A stretch of 12,548 nucleotides of DNA from Verrucomicrobiota bacterium (GCA_003218935.1 QHPA01000049.1:1-12548); one strand, 5' to 3'. Shown: positions 1-6,736, numbered from the stretch's first letter. Numbers and translations are program-made. Notes: generated from the sequence alone by a model not told the origin.

Positions 1-180
1 GGGATGCTGCTCACGCCTTACCCGGAGGTCTTTGGCATTGCGGTAACGGCTGGATTCGTCGCCGTGACATTGGCGGCGCATTGCATTTTCGGGGTTGTGA
101 TGGGATTGGCCGCTCGCGCGATGACGTCGCGCTGGCAAATCGGCCAACAGCCGCCGGGAAATCCAAAACCAGGCGGTTGA
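1..180 (+). CDS. C-terminal end of an unidentified membrane protein (partial)
   Basis: Frame 1 is open from the window edge to a TGA at 178-180 and gives 59 residues. About 30 of them (roughly residues 10-41) form one strongly hydrophobic stretch, followed by Arg residues and a Pro/Gly-rich hydrophilic tail ending in PKPGG. This is what the last membrane helix plus cytoplasmic tail of an integral membrane protein looks like. The start lies outside the window, so neither the family nor the length can be judged, and I do not recognise it. It is the only gene here on the plus strand and is convergent with the minus-strand gene that ends at 336; a hairpin at 190-210 and an intrinsic terminator at 268-318 lie between the two stops, which fits a real gene end. 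Chance openness over 59 codons cannot be fully excluded. Confidence 0.55.
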   Translation, partial: GMLLTPYPEVFGIAVTAGFVAVTLAAHCIFGVVMGLAARAMTSRWQIGQQPPGNPKPGG

Positions 181-189
181 ATCCCGAAC

Positions 190-210
190 GGCAGGATTTC
201 AAAACCTGCC
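190..210 (+). terminator. Hairpin just after the plus-strand gene end
   Basis: GGCAGG at 190-195 pairs with CCTGCC at 205-210, with a further partial TT/AA pairing inside the loop. It lies 10 bases after the stop at 178-180. There is no T-run after it, so it is not a classical intrinsic terminator; it could act as a 3'-end stabilising hairpin or as the entry to a factor-dependent stop. Confidence 0.25.
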
Positions 211-267
211 AACGTCCCGCGCAACGAGCACAGCTCCGTAATAAAATCTGCAGCGCGAACTTCTCTC

Positions 268-318
268 TTAAAAACAAACCGCCCGCAGCTCGACCAATCC
301 GGTCCGAACTGCGGGCGG
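268..318 (-). terminator. Intrinsic terminator of the small secreted-protein gene
   Basis: CCGCCCGCAG at 279-288 pairs perfectly with CTGCGGGCGG at 309-318 (10 bp, GC-rich), and GACC 292-295 can pair with GGTC 301-304 inside the loop. On the minus strand the stem is followed at 278-268 by TTTGTTTTTAAG, a proper T-run. It starts 18 bases after the stop codon at 336-338. A moderately T-rich stretch on the other side (GTCCGTTTCTTG) means it may also serve the convergent plus-strand gene. Confidence 0.85.
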
Positions 319-335
319 GTCCGTTTCTTGCTCGA

Positions 336-680
336 TTATTCTTTCTCCGCCAACTCGATCTTGGTGGCCGTCAGTTGCAGTTTGCCGTCCACCTCTTTGA
401 CCGTGCCGGTGGCGGTGACCTTTTTGGTCTCTCGGCAGAGTTTGCCGTGGAACTCCTTGCTCACGTCATTCGCGACCAACCAGTAGCTCACCGTCTTGTC
501 ATCCTTTGTCACCTGGATAACGTTCTGGCACTCTTTGGCCTCTTTCAAGGCGCACTTGGCGCACTTGCCCTCGCCAGTGATGGTCACGGCTCTATCCGCC
601 GCGAAGCTGCGCACCGCGCTCGCGACAAATAACGCCGCCGCCACTCCAGCAACCAACGCCAATGACTTTTTCATTCTCAT
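336..680 (-). CDS. Small secreted Cys-rich protein (DUF6370-like)
   Basis: A 114-residue protein of unknown function, predicted to be exported. Residues 1-27 are a Sec-type signal peptide: MRMKK, a hydrophobic core, then a cut after about SFA-A. The mature part opens with GEGKC40AKC43 and C51, and a later H78 and C82 add further possible metal or disulfide ligands. The last third (KVTATGTVKEVDGKLQLTATKIE) reads as an OB-fold-like beta strand pattern. From memory this matches a family of small secreted proteins in Verrucomicrobia and Planctomycetes that I believe is called DUF6370; that name is unverified. The start is supported by AAAGGA 7-8 bases before the ATG (plus-strand 688-694). The gene stands alone: its own terminator lies at 268-318, and the upstream 216-base gap separates it from the transporter remnant. 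A role in binding metal or as a periplasmic redox or structural protein is only a guess. Confidence 0.85.
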   Translation of the reverse strand: MRMKKSLALVAGVAAALFVASAVRSFAADRAVTITGEGKCAKCALKEAKECQNVIQVTKDDKTVSYWLVANDVSKEFHGKLCRETKKVTATGTVKEVDGKLQLTATKIELAEKE

Positions 681-707
681 GGTGTATTCCTTTCAGTTTG
701 GTTCGGT

Positions 708-724
708 TGTCAGCACCGCTGACA
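708..724. promoter_or_regulatory. Perfect 7-bp dyad in the 5' region of the secreted-protein gene
   Basis: TGTCAGC (708-714), spacer ACC, GCTGACA (718-724): a perfect 7+7 inverted repeat with a 3-base spacer, centred 36 bases before the ATG at 680. It could be an operator for a dimeric repressor or a small hairpin in the leader RNA. I see no convincing -35/-10 pair that would settle which; the hexamers nearby on the minus strand are weak. Confidence 0.35.
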
Positions 725-864
725 TTCGATAGACAGCGTTTCATAAGCCGTGTTCAAATCAAGCCGGAAATGAATTTCAAAGATTATCGCTGGATTTCGA
801 ATTTTTCCTGGAAAACCCCGTTTTAACGTTCAAAACGCGCAGAATTGACATTATGCCATTATAT

Positions 865-891
865 CGCCGGGTCCTGCTGCTTGACCCGGCG
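865..891 (-). terminator. GC-rich hairpin after the phosphate-transporter remnant
   Basis: A perfect 9-bp stem: CGCCGGGTC at 865-873 with GACCCGGCG at 883-891 and a 9-base loop. It begins 5 bases after the TGA (897-899) of the transporter remnant. The bases that follow on the minus strand are ATATAATGG rather than a T-run, so this is a weak intrinsic terminator at best. Its position suggests it is the original 3' hairpin of the transporter gene, kept along with the gene's tail. Confidence 0.45.
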
Positions 892-896
892 CTTCA

Positions 897-1169
897 TCAG
901 CGGCGCACCAGACCATAGATCAATCCACTCATAAGCGCCGCGCACGGCATCGTCAGCACCCACGACAACAAAATCCCGTTGACGACACGGATGTTTGCCT
1001 GGCGCGTTGCCATCCCGATACCGAAAAGTGAACCGACTGAAACGTGCGTCGTGGAAACCGGCAAACCAATCAGGCTCGCCAAAATCACCAAAATGCCCGT
1101 TGACAGGTTCGCGGCGAATCCCTGACCGGTGTTCATTCCGGTAATCTTGTGACTCATCGTTTCGGCCCG
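897..1169 (-). pseudogene. C-terminal remnant of a PiT-family inorganic phosphate transporter
   Basis: About 90 residues remain of a protein that is normally several hundred long. They contain the hallmark of the second PiT repeat: RAETMSHKIT, GQGFAANL and GLPVSTTHVSVGSLFGIG, followed by a last membrane helix (ILLSWVLTMPCAALMSGLIYGL) and a natural-looking end in VRR. Intact PiT proteins import phosphate with H+ or Na+ and consist of two homologous halves; here the whole first half and part of the second are missing. Recognisable homology starts near 1169, only about 15 bases behind the secA stop at 1184-1186, and in a different frame from secA. An ATG at 1157 could start an 86-residue peptide, but without the other half transport is not expected. 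There is no internal stop or decay, so the truncation is either recent or an assembly join. Confidence 0.8.
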
Positions 1170-1183
1170 AGTTGAACTCCGGC

Positions 1184-4100
1184 TCAACCGTTTTTCCCGC
1201 AGCAATGCTTGTACTTCCTGCCGCTGCCGCACGGGCACGGATCGTTGCGCCCGACTTTCGGTCCGGTGCGGACCGGCTTGGCCTTCTCGGTCGCGGCCAT
1301 CGCTTCGCTGACCATGTCACTCCCCTTGGGCGGCGCCGAGTCGCTCGCCGGCTCGGTTCCGCCGAAGGCGCTGGTGGATTGGTGCAGCGTCTTCTGCGGC
1401 ACGCTGCGCAGGAACTGCTCGAACGCCATCAGGCTCGACGCGCTGCGGAAGATGTTGTGGCAAATCTCTGTCTTGATGTTGACCATCAGTTCATCAAACA
1501 CCTTGAACGCCTCGGCCTTGTATTCGATGAGCGGGTCGCGCTGGCCATACTGACGCAGGCCAATGCTATTGCGCAGACTGTCCATGCCGTAGAGATGCTC
1601 CTGCCACAGGCGGTCAATCGCGCTGAGAATGGTGTAACGTTCGACGGTTTTGAGCTGCTCCGGATTTTCAAAGCTGATTTTCAGCTCGTAAGCCTTGCGC
1701 ACGCTCTCCGCGATGAACTGGCAGACGGCGAACTGCGCGGGACTCAAGTGGGCGAACATCGAGCCGGGCACCGGTTTCTCCTGGCCGCTGGTGGCCGCCT
1801 TGACGACTTCACTCTCGGGCATGCCAAGGGGGAACGTCAGGTTCACCCAATCGGCCAGACCGCGCACCTCCCACTCGCTCACCTCGGCGTCGCGCGCGGT
1901 GAATTCCTCGACCTTTTGCAGCACGACCTCCTCCATGATGTCCATCAGCCGGTCGCGCACATCTTCACCGTGGATGATTTCATTGCGGAAGCCGTAGATG
2001 ACCTCTCGCTGCTTGTTCATCACGTCGTCGTATTCGAGCGTGTGCTTGCGCCGCTGAAAGTTGTGCTGCTCGACGCGCTTTTGCGCTTGCTGAATGGAGC
2101 GGTTTAACAGCGGATGCGTCAGCTCCTGGCCTTCTTCGAGGCCGACCCGCTCCATCACTTGCACAATCCGGTCCGAGCCGAACAACCGCATTAGATCGTC
2201 TTCGAGCGAAATGAAGAAATGGGACGAGCCGGGGTCGCCCTGGCGCGCGCAACGTCCGCGCAACTGGCGGTCAATACGGCGGGCTTCGTGACGCTCCGTG
2301 CCGATGACGTGCAGTCCGCCGACTTCAGCTACCCCGCTGCCAAGTTTGATGTCCGTGCCACGGCCCGCCATGTTCGTGGCGATGGTGACCGAGCCGCGCT
2401 GGCCGGCGCGCGCGACGATTTCCGCTTCCTGCTGGTGATACTTTGCGTTCAGCACGGAGTGGATGATCCCCGTCCGTTTCAACATCCGCGAAAGGTGCTC
2501 GCTGACCTCGACGGAAATGGTGCCGACGAGAATGGGTCGGCCCTGCGCGTGCACGTCTTGAATCTCCCCGAGCACCGCGCTGTATTTCTCGCGCTTGGTC
2601 TTATAGACGGCATCGTTCGCGTCTTTGCGCGCGACCGGTTTATTGGTCGGAATAACCAGCACGCCGAGCTTGTAGATGTCGTAAAATTCCTGCGCCTCGG
2701 TCTCGGCGGTGCCGGTCATGCCGGCGAGCTTCTGGTAAAGGCGGAAATAATTTTGAATCGTAATGGTCGCCAGCGTCTGCGTTTCACGCTCGATTTCGAC
2801 GCCTTCCTTCGCTTCGACTGCCTGATGCAGGCCATCGCTCCAACGCCGGCCGGTCATCAAACGGCCGGTGTTCTCGTCCACGATGATGACCTTGTTGTCC
2901 TGCAGCACATACTGCACGTCCTTCTGATAAAGGCAGTAGGCCTTGAGCAATTGCGCGATGCAGTGAATCTGCTGCGCGCGCGCCTCGAACTCGGCCTGAA
3001 TCTTCGCCTTCATTTCCATGCGCTGGCGCGCGTCCACTTCACTCCTCGCATCAATGTCGTGGAAAACCAGCGTCAGGTCCGGCAACACGAAAGCGTCCGG
3101 GTCTTTGGGGCTGAGAAAATTGCGTCCCTTCTCCGTCAGATCGGCGTCGTGGCTCTTTTCGTCCATCGCGAAGAACAGTTCCTCCTTCTGCGCGTAAAGT
3201 TCCTTCTTCGATTGGTCAGCGTGCAATTCCAACTCCGCCTTGTTCATCAACCGAAGATTTTCCGGGTCTTCTAGCAATTTCAACAGCCCATCGGACCTCG
3301 GCTGGCCCATCTTGACACGGTAAAGCAGCAGACCGATTTCGCGCTCGAGCCCTTCGGGGTTGCCGGGTGGCGAGCCGTCCGCGGGACTCAGTTTTCTCAT
3401 CAACTCTTCAGCCTCCGAAAGAAAACGGCTGCAGAGCCTTTCCTGGGCGTGAACGAGCGATTCAACGGCAGGTTTAAATTTCCCGTATTGGTCATCATAC
3501 GCCACCACCGCGGGCCCGCTGATGATCAGCGGAACTCGTGCTTCATCAATGAGAATCGAGTCCACCTCGTCCACGATGGCGTAGTAATGGCCGCGCTGCA
3601 CCTGCTCCTCTTTGCTCGTGGCCATCCCGTTGTCGCGCAGGTAATCGAAACCGAACTCCGCGTTCGTGCCGTAGGTGATGTCGCGGCTGTATTCCTCGCG
3701 CCGGACGGAAGGCGGCTGGTCGTGCAGAATGCATCCCACGCTCAGCCCTGCCATCTTGTAAACCGCACCCATCCACTCGCTGTCGCGCGCGGCGAGGTAA
3801 TCGTTCACCGTGACCACGTGTACGCCCCGACCGCTCAGCGCGTTCAAATAGACCGGCAACGTCGCCACGAGCGTCTTGCCTTCGCCCGTGGCCATTTCCG
3901 CGATTCGGCCGCTGTGAAGGGCGTAACCTCCGATGAGCTGGACATCAAAGGGAATCATCTCCCACTTCAACGGATGCCCGCGCACGGTGATTTCCTGCCC
4001 CCAAAGGCGGCGGCAGGCGTTTTTCACGACCGCGAACGCTTCGGGCAGGATTTCGTCCAGCGCCGCGGCCAGTTCGGCGTCGTCTTCGATTTTGGAAAGG

Positions 4101-4258
4101 CGCTCTTTCCAGGCCGCTGTCTTTTCGCGCAACACCTCTTCCGGCAATGACTGCAGCGACATTTCGATCTCGTTGATCTTGGCAACCAACGGGCGCAGCC
4201 GCCGGACTTCCCGGTCGTTCTTCGATCCGATTATTTTTTTTATGATAAAACCAATCAT
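1184..4258 (-). CDS. secA: Preprotein translocase ATPase SecA
   Basis: SecA is the ATP-driven motor that pushes unfolded preproteins through SecYEG. Visible in order: an N-terminal segment MIGFIIKKIIGSKNDREVRRLRP; Walker A MATGEGKT (122-129); VNDYLAARDSEWM (151-163); YGTNAEFGFDYLRDN (196-210); Walker B DEVDSILIDEAR (230-241); an enlarged preprotein cross-linking domain (about 250-455); VDENTGR..GRRWSDGLHQAVEAKEG (460-486); AGMTGTAETE (512-521); the second nucleotide-binding domain with ATNMAGRGTDIKLG (627-640) and TERHEARRIDRQLRGRCARQGDPGSS (654-679); the helical scaffold/wing region; and a C-terminal zinc-binding tail with CPCGSGRKYKHCCG. It is 1024 residues against about 900 in E. coli. Most of the excess is an insertion at roughly 275-365, as in Bacteroidetes-type SecA. 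A GAGG lies 6 bases before the ATG. A 31-bp repeat with a possible -35 element lies just upstream. Confidence 0.98.
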   Translation of the reverse strand: MIGFIIKKIIGSKNDREVRRLRPLVAKINEIEMSLQSLPEEVLREKTAAWKERLSKIEDDAELAAALDEILPEAFAVVKNACRRLWGQEITVRGHPLKWEMIPFDVQLIGGYALHSGRIAEMATGEGKTLVATLPVYLNALSGRGVHVVTVNDYLAARDSEWMGAVYKMAGLSVGCILHDQPPSVRREEYSRDITYGTNAEFGFDYLRDNGMATSKEEQVQRGHYYAIVDEVDSILIDEARVPLIISGPAVVAYDDQYGKFKPAVESLVHAQERLCSRFLSEAEELMRKLSPADGSPPGNPEGLEREIGLLLYRVKMGQPRSDGLLKLLEDPENLRLMNKAELELHADQSKKELYAQKEELFFAMDEKSHDADLTEKGRNFLSPKDPDAFVLPDLTLVFHDIDARSEVDARQRMEMKAKIQAEFEARAQQIHCIAQLLKAYCLYQKDVQYVLQDNKVIIVDENTGRLMTGRRWSDGLHQAVEAKEGVEIERETQTLATITIQNYFRLYQKLAGMTGTAETEAQEFYDIYKLGVLVIPTNKPVARKDANDAVYKTKREKYSAVLGEIQDVHAQGRPILVGTISVEVSEHLSRMLKRTGIIHSVLNAKYHQQEAEIVARAGQRGSVTIATNMAGRGTDIKLGSGVAEVGGLHVIGTERHEARRIDRQLRGRCARQGDPGSSHFFISLEDDLMRLFGSDRIVQVMERVGLEEGQELTHPLLNRSIQQAQKRVEQHNFQRRKHTLEYDDVMNKQREVIYGFRNEIIHGEDVRDRLMDIMEEVVLQKVEEFTARDAEVSEWEVRGLADWVNLTFPLGMPESEVVKAATSGQEKPVPGSMFAHLSPAQFAVCQFIAESVRKAYELKISFENPEQLKTVERYTILSAIDRLWQEHLYGMDSLRNSIGLRQYGQRDPLIEYKAEAFKVFDELMVNIKTEICHNIFRSASSLMAFEQFLRSVPQKTLHQSTSAFGGTEPASDSAPPKGSDMVSEAMAATEKAKPVRTGPKVGRNDPCPCGSGRKYKHCCGKNG

Positions 4259-4285
4259 TCCGGCCTCAAAAAGCGTGGGGAAAGC

Positions 4286-4316
4286 TACGGGATGAGCCGT
4301 GAAGCGTCAAAGGATT
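4286..4316 (-). repeat. 31-bp direct repeat, copy 1 (upstream of secA)
   Basis: This copy matches 4835-4865 at 29 of 31 positions in the same orientation. Read on the minus strand it runs AATCCTTTGACGCTTC, then a 5-base variable part, then GCTCATCCCGTA. Flanking sequence outside the 31 bases does not match. It contains TTGACG and ends 17 bases later in TA, which continues here as TAGCTT; this is a possible -35/-10 arrangement for secA, with a start about 17-20 bases before the secA ATG. Confidence 0.8.
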
Positions 4317-4347
4317 AAAGGACTCGATATGCCTGCCCGGCTGGCCG

Positions 4348-4824
4348 TTAAACCGACAATCGAGCCGGAAATTCGGGGCACAGAACCGATTTCTTCATCA
4401 GCCCGCCGGCGTCGAAAAACCGCGTGCGTCCGTCCTCGTCGCACAACCAGCATTCCTTCGCGCCAGCACGCAAATACAACTCCCGCTTGCGGGCCATTTC
4501 TTCTTCGGTGTTGAACGGCGACAAGACCTCAATGCAAATTTCCGGCGCGACGGAACAACTGGCTTCGTCTTTGATGATTCTGAACTGCTCGTCCGAAACC
4601 CAGACGATGTCCGCCACCTTGGTGGCGTCTTCGGTTTCGATGGCGCATTCCACCAGCGTCTCGCCGGTGGACATCAACTCGCCCAGCACGCGGGCGATTC
4701 TGCTTTGCAGATAGCCATGCCGATTGCGTGTCGGGCTCATGACGATTTTCCCTTCCCTGCTTAACTCAAGACGGTAAGGCAGGTCTTGCAGATTCTTGTC
4801 ATTGCACAAATCCAGCCAGTTCAT
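4348..4824 (-). CDS. Uma2-family PD-(D/E)XK nuclease-fold protein
   Basis: A 158-residue protein of the Uma2 family (restriction-endonuclease-like fold), whose cellular role is not established. The family pattern is clear: an N-terminal strand region ending RLELSREGKIVMSP, then H36GYLQSRIARVLGEL, then the acidic VADIVWV with D72, then the hallmark ICIEVLSP with E99, and K113..Y117 in the helix before AGAKECWLCDED. D72, E99 and K113 are the likely active-site residues. The length is a little short of the usual 180-200, but the core is complete. The start is the ATG at 4824; no clear ribosome binding site precedes it. Possible promoter elements in the adjacent 31-bp repeat would give an almost leaderless transcript. 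It sits between ccsA and secA, genes it has no known link to, and is bracketed by the two copies of that repeat, which suggests it arrived as a cassette. Uma2 genes are often present in many copies per genome. Confidence 0.88.
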   Translation of the reverse strand: MNWLDLCNDKNLQDLPYRLELSREGKIVMSPTRNRHGYLQSRIARVLGELMSTGETLVECAIETEDATKVADIVWVSDEQFRIIKDEASCSVAPEICIEVLSPFNTEEEMARKRELYLRAGAKECWLCDEDGRTRFFDAGGLMKKSVLCPEFPARLSV

Positions 4825-4834
4825 GGTCGCAACG

Positions 4835-4865
4835 TACGGGATGAGCAGCGAAGCGTCAAAGGATT
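4835..4865 (-). repeat. 31-bp direct repeat, copy 2 (upstream of the Uma2 gene)
   Basis: This is the partner of 4286-4316 (29/31 identity, same orientation, 549 bases apart). It lies in the 51-base gap between the ccsA stop (4876) and the Uma2-gene ATG (4824). On the minus strand TTGACG is followed after 17 bases by TACGTT, which would place a transcription start at or next to the ATG. Confidence 0.8.
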
Positions 4866-4875
4866 TAACAGAGGT

Positions 4876-5349
4876 TCAGGCGGGCGCGGGCTTGCCTTTG
4901 TCCCCCACAGCCGCGGGAGCGACTGCCTGGTCGCGGAAGCTCACCCACAGATGTCGCGGCAACAGTCCGAGGGCGATGATGAAGAGCTGGCTCACGACGA
5001 ACCCAATGAGCCATTTGAACGCGGCCTGCGTGAAACCGTAGGAGTGCAGGCCGATTTCGAGCATGTTCACACCAAACCAGGACCAGCTCGTGACAATGTT
5101 GCCGACGATGGCGCAGTTGATCAGGCCACGCTCACGGATCATCCCGCCCCAGCGCAGGTGCAGGATGAGCGCGTTCCAAAGCACGATGATGAGCGCGCCG
5201 TTTTCCTTCGGGTCCCAACCCCAGAACCGGCCCCACGATTGGTCCGCCCAGATGCCACCTAGCACGGTGCCGACAAAGCTGAACAACGTGGCGAAGCAAA
5301 CGATGCCATAGACCATCCGCGCCAGACTTTTGCCCCTCGCCGCATTCAA
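4876..5349 (-). CDS. ccsA: CcsA/ResC cytochrome c biogenesis protein, C-terminal part (separated by frameshift)
   Basis: This is the C-terminal third of the heme handling/export protein of System II cytochrome c maturation. It contains the heme-binding WWD-type motif WGRFWGWDPKENGAL, then LWNALILHLRWGGM (a membrane His), SWSWFGVN and GLHSYGF (a periplasmic His), a final helix and a hydrophilic tail. The natural frame already reads RGVFTRT before the TTG at 5349, back to about 5370, and there is no proper start codon or ribosome binding site. So this is not an independent gene but the continuation of the 6736-5372 reading frame in another frame. Between the two, a segment of about 25-30 residues found in intact relatives is missing. 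The Uma2 gene follows after 51 bases. Expression as a separate product from TTG 5349 is conceivable but unlikely to give a working protein. Confidence 0.85.
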   Translation of the reverse strand: MNAARGKSLARMVYGIVCFATLFSFVGTVLGGIWADQSWGRFWGWDPKENGALIIVLWNALILHLRWGGMIRERGLINCAIVGNIVTSWSWFGVNMLEIGLHSYGFTQAAFKWLIGFVVSQLFIIALGLLPRHLWVSFRDQAVAPAAVGDKGKPAPA

Positions 5350-6736
5350 GGTACGAGTGAAGACACCACGGCCAGAAATTGGTGTCCAGCACCGCGCGCA
5401 TCATTTCCATCGTGTCGCCGCCGAGAGCAAGGTGGTGGGCGATGATGAGGGTGACGAAACCGACCCCTGATGAGACGACTGCCCCAATGCCGTCCTTATA
5501 GAACCGTTCGAGCACGAGGCCCAGCACGCACGCGCCCCAACCGATGAAGATCGCCGACGAGTAAAGGTTCGTCACCGGCGGACGGCCTTCGAGCACCATG
5601 CGCATGACCAGACCGCACGTGTGAATCACCAGGGCCAGCCCGATGAGCCACACCGCGGAACGCCGCAGCAGGTCCGACAAAGCGAACCACGAGGCGCGTG
5701 CGAGAATTCCTGCGAGAACGTAGATGACCATCGCATTGTAGAAGGGCTGCATCCGGTTGAAGAACAGTTCCCGGCCGGCCTTGGCGAGTTCGCGCGCGAA
5801 GTTCGACGCGAGGGCCGCGCGATACTCGGCGACTTTCTGATTGAAGTCATCGGCTTTACCCTCCCGGAACGCGCTCGCCATCGCCGCGTAATAGCGGACC
5901 GAGGGAGGGATGGTTTCGCCGCGGGCGACGCCGATCAGCGCATCCCCCACGCGCATCCAGTCGTCACGGGAGACTTCCTGGTGCCGCGGCGGCACCAGCA
6001 GCGGCGGCTCGAAGCGCCTCATTACGTCGAACCTTCGCACGAAACCAACGAACTTCCCGAACGCAGCTTCGTCGTACTTTTGCCCCGCCTGTTGCGCGCG
6101 CACGGCGGCGACGCCAGCCGGGATGGCGCTCTCGAATTCGCCCAGTTCCTGCGCCCAGTCGCCCGCGTCCTGCGGTTGGAGCGCGTTTTTGAGCCGCATA
6201 TAGAGCACCAAACGCTCGTGCATTTTCATCACGGCGTTCTCATAAGGCGTGCGCTGGCTCGGGTCGGTCTCCTTCCGTTGTTCCCGGCTGCCGATGCGTT
6301 TGCTCTCCCGATCCATCGCTTCGAGCGAGGGTTGAATCTGGTTCCACGAGTAATGTTTGCCGTCCTGGCGATTCTGTTTGTCCTTCTCCGGCAGCTTGAG
6401 CAAGGCGGTGAGTTCGGGGTGATCGACGCGGAAGACGGGCCACTCATCGGCCGCGTCCGGTTTCATCATCACGTTGGCGAGCCACTCAATGGCCGGAATG
6501 ATCTTCGGCTTCTCGTTCCAGCCCTTCCACGGTTCGAGGTTGGCGGTCTGTTTCTCGCGCAGTTGCAGGAGCGAGTTGCGCGCGAGCGAATCGATCGGCT
6601 GAACCCGACCGTTGAACACAATCGGCAGGCTGCCGAATTCAGCGTAGGCAAAGTCGTTCTCCTTCGGCGCACGCAGGGTGCACAGAAACCACGCGGCCAT
6701 CAGGCCGGTCAGAATGAGAGGCAGCCGTTTTTTCAT
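5132..6736 (-). CDS. ccsA: CcsA/ResC cytochrome c biogenesis protein, N-terminal part (frameshifted at about 5372)
   Basis: The first 455 residues are a normal large-type CcsA. There is a membrane anchor at 5-21; then FGSLPIVFNGRVQPIDSLARNSLLQL (34-59), typical of the big extracytoplasmic N-terminal domain found in Bacteroidetes, Verrucomicrobia and Planctomycetes; then a long soluble domain to about 330; then membrane helices including ALVIHTCGLVMRMVLEGRPPVTNLYSS (368-394, membrane His 372) and the LALGGDTMEMMRAVLDTNFW block (436-455). After W455 (codon 5374-5372) the frame is wrong: residues 456-534 are out-of-frame junk read through the true C-terminal region until a stop at 5132. The start overlaps the resB stop as ATGA (6733-6736), so translation is probably coupled. 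CcsA works with ResB to deliver heme across the membrane and attach it to apocytochromes c. As it stands the gene is broken. Confidence 0.9.
   Translation of the reverse strand: MKKRLPLILTGLMAAWFLCTLRAPKENDFAYAEFGSLPIVFNGRVQPIDSLARNSLLQLREKQTANLEPWKGWNEKPKIIPAIEWLANVMMKPDAADEWPVFRVDHPELTALLKLPEKDKQNRQDGKHYSWNQIQPSLEAMDRESKRIGSREQRKETDPSQRTPYENAVMKMHERLVLYMRLKNALQPQDAGDWAQELGEFESAIPAGVAAVRAQQAGQKYDEAAFGKFVGFVRRFDVMRRFEPPLLVPPRHQEVSRDDWMRVGDALIGVARGETIPPSVRYYAAMASAFREGKADDFNQKVAEYRAALASNFARELAKAGRELFFNRMQPFYNAMVIYVLAGILARASWFALSDLLRRSAVWLIGLALVIHTCGLVMRMVLEGRPPVTNLYSSAIFIGWGACVLGLVLERFYKDGIGAVVSSGVGFVTLIIAHHLALGGDTMEMMRAVLDTNFWPWCLHSYLECGEGQKSGADGLWHRLLRHVVQLCRHRARWHLGGPIVGPVLGLGPEGKRRAHHRALERAHPAPALGRDDP

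Noticed and set aside
820..836. A near-palindrome GTTTTAACGTTCAAAAC.
   Set aside because: Two mismatches, AT-rich arms and no relation to a promoter; it is likely chance in an AT-rich gap.
858..863. A perfect TATAAT on the minus strand as promoter for the secreted-protein gene.
   Set aside because: At 16-18 bases upstream there is only GGTCAA-like sequence, which belongs to the 9-bp hairpin, and the resulting leader would be about 170 bases; a lone hexamer is not enough.
859..1320. A 153-residue minus-strand frame covering the secA end and the transporter remnant.
   Set aside because: The translation shows no transporter or SecA motifs, whereas two other frames over the same bases carry clear SecA and PiT signatures.
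1172..3274. Long plus-strand open frames opposite secA (1172-2107 and 2219-3274).
   Set aside because: They are antisense shadows of a certain secA gene, with no recognisable motifs and no start context.
4348..4824. The Uma2 gene as part of a restriction or other defence system.
   Set aside because: No methyltransferase, specificity subunit, toxin-antitoxin partner or other defence gene is next to it; Uma2 proteins are common singletons of unknown role.
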